A stretch of 16,658 nt of DNA from DASPKW01 sp038244055 (GTDB taxonomy: Bacteria > Planctomycetota > Phycisphaerae > Tepidisphaerales > Tepidisphaeraceae): positions 1-16,658 of the forward strand of contig JBBRTW010000113.1 in the NCBI GenBank assembly GCA_038244055.1, given 5' to 3'. The translations under genes were made by a program, and so were the position numbers. Below the pieces are notes generated by a model that searched no databases, was not told the origin of the DNA, and saw only the letters and a program-made list of their open reading frames with translations. This document shows positions 13,285 through 16,658 of the stretch, piece by piece (the stretch's first letter is position 1; every line of letters starts with the position of its first letter).

Positions 13285-13302
13285 CGCGAAACCGCAAGCG
13301 AC
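13285..13302 (+). repeat. REP unit, copy 3
   Basis: Exact copy of CGCGAAACCGCAAGCGAC, 33 bp after the transposase stop. It forms an inverted pair with copy 4. Confidence 0.9.
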
Positions 13303-13399
13303 TGCGAATCCCATCTCGCGATTGAAGTCGCTACGCCATCGTCACGGTGGTCCGTAACATCGCAGGCGCCATATCTTTGATCTCCCGACTGCGTTATCC

Positions 13400-13417
13400 G
13401 TCGCTTGCGGTTTCGCG
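13400..13417 (-). repeat. REP unit, copy 4 (inverted)
   Basis: An exact reverse complement of the 18-bp unit, 97 bp after copy 3. The flanks match copy 2. The 281-bp gap between the transposase gene and ispH contains copies 3 to 5 and no supportable gene. Confidence 0.9.
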
Positions 13418-13516
13418 AATCGACAGATGCCCGCATTTTCGATCGCGCCGAAATCACCCCCATGTGGACTCCCTCCAAAAACCCGATACCATTCCTAAAT
13501 CGCACCACGGCTCTCC

Positions 13517-13529
13517 CGCTTGCGGTTTC
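13517..13529 (-). repeat. Partial REP unit at the ispH start
   Basis: CGCTTGCGGTTTC is a 13-nt match to the inverted REP core. It ends 3 nt before the ispH ATG, in the place where a ribosome-binding site would be. Confidence 0.65.
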
Positions 13530-13532
13530 ACC

Positions 13533-14477
13533 ATGAAAATCATCCTCGCCAATCCCCGCGGCTTCTGTGCCGGTGTCAACATGGCCATCGAGTGCGTCGA
13601 CCAGGTCCTGCGCAATCAGGGCCCGCCCGTCTATGTTTTCCATGAAATCGTGCATAACAAGCATGTGGTGGGGGATTTCGTGAGCAGGGGGGTCATTTTC
13701 GTGAACTCCATCGACGAGGTGCCACAGGGGGCAACCGTCGTCTACAGCGCCCATGGCGTTTCCCCCGCGCTGCGACAATCATCGAAGGCGCGTAAACTCG
13801 TCGAGATCGACGCCACCTGCCCCTTGGTCACTAAAGTCCATCACGAGGTAAAGGGTTTCGCCCGCAAGGGTTACAGGATCATCTTCATAGGCCACCGCAA
13901 TCACGATGAGGCCGTCGGCACCGTCGGTGAAGCCCCGGATGCGATCACGGTCGTTGAATCGGTCGAAGAGGTCGAGCAACTGACCTTCCCGCAGGATTCC
14001 AAGCTCTGTTTCGTCACCCAGACCACGCTCAGTCTCGGGGATGCCCAGACCATCATCGCCGCCCTTCAACGGAAGTATCCGGGCATCAAGCCACCCCCCA
14101 AGGATGATATCTGCTACGCCACCACCAATCGCCAGATGGCCGTTCAGGAGCTGGGGGGCGAAGCCCAACTGGTGCTCGTGATCGGCAGCCAGAACAGCTC
14201 TAACTCCAAGCGCCTGGCGGAGATGGCTCATGCGGCCGGCAAGCGGGCTCATCTGATCGACGACCAGTGCGAATTGAAACGGGAATGGTTCGACGGCGTC
14301 GATTGTGTGTTCATCACGGCCGGCGCCTCCGCGCCCGAGCGCCTGGTGATGGACCTGGTGGCGCGGATCCAGGCCGAATTCGCCGGATCGGAGCTTGAAG
14401 AGCGAACTCTGGTGGAAGAAACCATGTCTTTCGAACTTCCCAAGTCGCTGCGGCGGCTGACGGTGGTGGGGAACTGA
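13533..14477 (+). CDS. ispH: 4-hydroxy-3-methylbut-2-enyl diphosphate reductase
   Basis: This 314-residue Fe-S enzyme catalyses the last step of the MEP isoprenoid pathway, reducing HMBPP to IPP and DMAPP. The N-terminus KIILANPRGFCAGVNMAIE is diagnostic. The three cluster cysteines are Cys12, Cys96 (DATCPLVTKVH) and Cys194 (DDICYATTNRQ). Substrate-site residues are seen in EIVHN (His41), YSAHG (His74), GHRNHDE (His124, Glu126) and TQTTLS. The length is normal for the family. An open frame extends upstream to 13347, but that stretch is REP sequence; the ATG at 13533 begins exactly at the conserved N-terminus. No SD is present, and a partial REP core occupies the leader. No other MEP-pathway gene is in the window. 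Confidence 0.96.
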   Translation: MKIILANPRGFCAGVNMAIECVDQVLRNQGPPVYVFHEIVHNKHVVGDFVSRGVIFVNSIDEVPQGATVVYSAHGVSPALRQSSKARKLVEIDATCPLVTKVHHEVKGFARKGYRIIFIGHRNHDEAVGTVGEAPDAITVVESVEEVEQLTFPQDSKLCFVTQTTLSLGDAQTIIAALQRKYPGIKPPPKDDICYATTNRQMAVQELGGEAQLVLVIGSQNSSNSKRLAEMAHAAGKRAHLIDDQCELKREWFDGVDCVFITAGASAPERLVMDLVARIQAEFAGSELEERTLVEETMSFELPKSLRRLTVVGN

Positions 14478-14593
14478 GGATTACCGGTAGACATCGGGGG
14501 CTTTCGCAGGTTATCGGTATCGCGACGGCCGCGATCCCGCCAGACCCAGTTTATTCAATTTATGGGATGATGGCTGCGCGGTTTAATTGGTTT

Positions 14594-14629
14594 AGGGGAA
14601 AGGTCGATGAGAGGGGAGTGATTTCCCCT
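14594..14629 (+). promoter_or_regulatory. Alternative hairpins in the leader of the ABC exporter genes
   Basis: TTTCCCCT (14622-14629) can pair perfectly with AGGGGAAA (14594-14601), or its TCCCC part with GGGGA (14613-14617). The two hairpins exclude each other. The 258-bp gap between ispH and the permease gene holds no gene I can support. A small AGCG-TTTTT-CGCT stem-loop follows at 14666-14678. A regulatory role is inference. Confidence 0.3.
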
Positions 14630-14735
14630 TATTCGGGAAGTCGCCGCGTCGGCCGGCGGGCATTCAGCGTTTTTCGCTATTTTCAATTGGCCGCTGGTTA
14701 TCGCGTAATGTCTTGTCACTGTTGAGGTTGAGATC

Positions 14736-15563
14736 GTGAGTTCACAGGCCGCCATGTTTTCCGAACTGTTCCGCTATCGTGGCCTGCTGGGCATGCTGGC
14801 CTGGCGGGATATCCGCGTGCGCTACAAACAGTCGATTTTGGGTGTGGCGTGGGCATTTCTAATGCCTCTGGTGCAGACGGCCGTCATGGTCACGGTCTTC
14901 ACCTCCGGCGCGCTGACTGTGCAAAAGAACGGTCTGCAGGGCATGCCCTACATCCTTTTCGTGCTCTCAGGCGTTATCCCATGGACGCTCTTCAATGCGA
15001 CCATCGCCTCGAGCATGGAATGCCTGACGCGCAATAGCCGACTGGTCACCAAAATCTACTTCCCGCGCGAGGTCTTCCCGCTCGCCAATGTGGTTGCCGC
15101 GCTGATGGATTTCGCGGTCGCGATGGCGGTGTTCATTCCGGTCTACGCCTACTACGCGGCCACCGATCCGAACGTGCATGTCTCCTGGTCCCTTCTGCTC
15201 TATCCGCTGATCGTGATCGTGCAGGTGCTGCTGGTGGCGGGGCTGTCGATGATCCTGTCGATGGCGAATTTGTTTTTCCGGGACGTCAAGTACATCATGA
15301 CGTTCGTTTTGCAGCTCTGGTTTTTCGCGACCAACATCGTCTACCCGATCACCTTCGAACTCCGGCCGGGCTTGCACTGGATGACTTACCTCAACCCGAT
15401 GATTCCGCTGCTCAACGCCTACCGCGATTGCCTGCAGGGCCAGGGGATGATGCACAGCGATCCCACTGGCCTGTGGGTCGCCATCGTCGTTTCCCTCGCC
15501 GTCTTTTTCATCGGCTGGCGAATCTTCCATAACGCCGCCTACAAGTTCGCCGAATACGTCTAA
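14736..15563 (+). CDS. ABC-2 type polysaccharide export permease (Wzm/TagG-like)
   Basis: This 275-residue integral inner-membrane protein has an amphipathic N-terminal region with WRDIRVRYKQSILGVAWAFL (23-42), the conserved coupling segment of polysaccharide and polyol ABC-2 exporters. About six hydrophobic stretches follow (roughly 37-59, 71-93, 114-139, 154-180, 186-205 and 247-263). LNPMIPLLNAYRDCLQGQ (219-236) is also typical of the family. It would form the channel for exporting an undecaprenyl-linked glycan (O-antigen or teichoic-acid-like) with the ATPase gene that follows. Translation probably starts at GTG 14736, 8 nt after GAGG; an ATG at 14754 is an alternative. A 90-bp heptamer array separates it from its partner. 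Confidence 0.92.
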   Translation: MSSQAAMFSELFRYRGLLGMLAWRDIRVRYKQSILGVAWAFLMPLVQTAVMVTVFTSGALTVQKNGLQGMPYILFVLSGVIPWTLFNATIASSMECLTRNSRLVTKIYFPREVFPLANVVAALMDFAVAMAVFIPVYAYYAATDPNVHVSWSLLLYPLIVIVQVLLVAGLSMILSMANLFFRDVKYIMTFVLQLWFFATNIVYPITFELRPGLHWMTYLNPMIPLLNAYRDCLQGQGMMHSDPTGLWVAIVVSLAVFFIGWRIFHNAAYKFAEYV

Positions 15564-15570
15564 CATCCAG

Positions 15571-15660
15571 CAACCAGCAACTAGCAAACAACAACTAGCA
15601 ACTAACAACTAGCAACTAGCAACTAGCAACTAACCACCAGCAACTAACAACCAGCAACTC
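15571..15660. repeat. Heptamer array (about 12.9 units) between the exporter genes
   Basis: There are twelve consecutive 7-mers plus 6 nt with no indel. Units are mostly CAACTAG (five) or CAACTAA (three), with CAACCAG (two), CAAACAA and CCACCAG. It begins 7 nt after the permease stop and ends at the base before the ATPase ATG, so the spacer between the genes is almost entirely repeat and no SD is present. The CA-rich, G-poor sequence would be unstructured in RNA. Confidence 0.9.
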
Positions 15661-16658
15661 ATGCCCGACCCCGTCATCCAATTTCAGAACATCTATAAAA
15701 AGTTCGCCCGCGGCGAGCAGCATGGGACGCTGCGCGACCTCGTGGCCGCCACTTTCGCCAAGCTGCTGGGCCGGAAAAAGGCAGACCCCAATCAGCTCAA
15801 AAAGCAGGAGTTCTGGGCTGTCAAGGATTTGTCGTTCGCGCTGAAAAAGGGCGAGTCGATGGGAATCATCGGACCCAATGGCTCGGGCAAGAGCACGACC
15901 CTCAAGCTTCTCTCCGGCATCCTCCGCCCCGACCAGGGGACCTATGGCGTCAAAGGCCGGCTTTCAGCGCTCATCGAAGTTGGCGCGGGGTTCCATCCCG
16001 ATCTGACCGGGCGGGAAAATGTCTATCTCAATGGCTCGATCCTGGGGATGACGCGGAAAGAAGTGAAGGCCAAGTTCGCCGATATCGTCGAATTTTCCGG
16101 CGTGGGCGATTTCATCGATACGCCCGTGAAGCGCTACAGTTCCGGCATGGCGGTCCGCCTTGGTTTCGCCGTCGCCGCCTTCGTCGAGCCCGATGTGCTG
16201 CTGGTGGATGAAGTGCTGGCCGTGGGCGATACCGAATTCCGCAATCGCTGCCACAACCGGATGATGCGCATGCTCAACAGCGGCGTGACCATGATCCTGG
16301 TCAGCCACGATCTGACCGAAGTGCGCAACCTCTGCCAGAGCACGGTCATGCTCTGGAAGGGTGAGAAAGTCCTCGAAGGCCCGACGCCCAAGGTGGTTGA
16401 AGAGTATCACTCGCGCGTGGTCGATATGGTCAAGGCCGAGCAGGACAAGCAGATGGCCAGGGATGCGGTGGACCGACCGCACAATGGCGTGGAAATCACC
16501 AGCGTCGAGTTCATCGATAAAACCGGAATCCCCGGCGACACCTTCGCCAGCGGCGACCCGATGACCATCCGACTGCACTACACCGCTCATCGTCGCGTGC
16601 AGCGCCCGGCCGTCGATGTCGCCATCGACTGGGCGGCCGAGGACATCATCGCCACCAC
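15661..16658 (+). CDS. ABC exporter ATP-binding protein with C-terminal glycan-recognition region (Wzt-like), 3' partial
   Basis: The first 332 residues are visible. The nucleotide-binding domain has Walker A GPNGSGKST (71-79), the signature YSSGMAVRLG (159-168), Walker B VLLVDEVLAVGD (179-190) and the H-loop SHD (215-217). The LIEVGAGFHPDLTGREN segment (104-120) is characteristic of Wzt/TagH-type polysaccharide exporters. After about residue 275 a beta-rich extension starts (VEITSVEFIDKTG..., MTIRLHYTAH), matching the Wzt C-terminal domain that recognises the capped end of the glycan. It is cut by the window end. It pairs with the permease just upstream. The start is immediately after the heptamer array; no other in-frame start gives the family N-terminus. 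Confidence 0.94.
   Translation, partial: MPDPVIQFQNIYKKFARGEQHGTLRDLVAATFAKLLGRKKADPNQLKKQEFWAVKDLSFALKKGESMGIIGPNGSGKSTTLKLLSGILRPDQGTYGVKGRLSALIEVGAGFHPDLTGRENVYLNGSILGMTRKEVKAKFADIVEFSGVGDFIDTPVKRYSSGMAVRLGFAVAAFVEPDVLLVDEVLAVGDTEFRNRCHNRMMRMLNSGVTMILVSHDLTEVRNLCQSTVMLWKGEKVLEGPTPKVVEEYHSRVVDMVKAEQDKQMARDAVDRPHNGVEITSVEFIDKTGIPGDTFASGDPMTIRLHYTAHRRVQRPAVDVAIDWAAEDIIAT

Noticed and set aside
13347..13532. Extended IspH start at 13347
   Set aside because: The added residues are translated from REP sequence, and the conserved IspH N-terminus starts exactly at the ATG at 13533.
15571..15660. CRISPR array or origin iterons
   Set aside because: Units are 7 bp with no spacers, so this is not CRISPR. 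There is no DnaA-box or replication gene nearby to support an origin.
15964..16590. A 208-codon minus-strand open frame
   Set aside because: It is antisense to the ABC ATPase gene, with no domain and a typical shadow composition.

Overview
The window is about 16.7 kb of moderately GC-rich bacterial DNA. I infer a planctomycete, probably Phycisphaerae-like. The grounds are the C-terminal piece of a large secreted protein of a type I associate with that phylum, a PduS/PduT microcompartment pair, an FHA-bearing secretion ATPase, mostly weak Shine-Dalgarno sites, and intergenic spaces full of short-motif palindromic elements. No rRNA or tRNA gene was seen, so taxonomy rests on inference.

Layout: (1) 1-1374, minus: a lipoyl-domain/dihydrolipoamide dehydrogenase fusion, cut by the window edge. 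(2) 1459-2939, plus: a palindromic element abutting a 5'-truncated secreted-protein remnant, then a DUF104 antitoxin and a PIN toxin with an in-frame amber stop. (3) 3128-7627, minus: a cluster reading, in transcription order, a large protein that I interpret as two tandem kinase-like domains (one intact, one degenerate), a stand-alone MshEN/T2SSE_N domain, and an FHA-GspE/PilB-type ATPase. (4) 7774-8292, plus: a membrane-anchored protein of unknown function. (5) 8324-10417, minus: pduS then pduT (a tandem-BMC shell protein with the Fe-S-type cysteine), separated by a 142-bp palindromic element. (6) 10562-12353, plus: a secreted SGNH hydrolase and ribF. (7) 12436-13529: a Y1/HUH (RAYT-type) transposase between inverted pairs of an 18-bp REP sequence. 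(8) 13533-14477, plus: ispH. (9) 14736-16658, plus: a Wzm/Wzt-type polysaccharide ABC exporter whose two genes are separated by a 90-bp heptamer array.

The most interesting item is region 3. The 619-residue protein at 5768-7627 shows an internal duplication in which each half has the order of a kinase fold (beta3-like Lys, alphaC-like Glu, catalytic-loop-like motif, DFG-like motif). Only the first half keeps both aspartates. It is co-oriented with an ATPase whose usual N-terminal domain has been moved to a separate gene and replaced by a phosphothreonine-reader FHA domain. A phosphorylation-gated pilus or type II secretion motor is a reasonable but untested hypothesis.

The second theme is repeats. 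Three elements of 133-142 bp have unrelated arm sequences but one architecture: 27-33 bp arms made of a roughly 9-10 bp motif iterated about three times. There is also a 91-bp palindrome with a related single arm elsewhere, two heptamer arrays (one of them translated inside lpd), and the REP/RAYT system.
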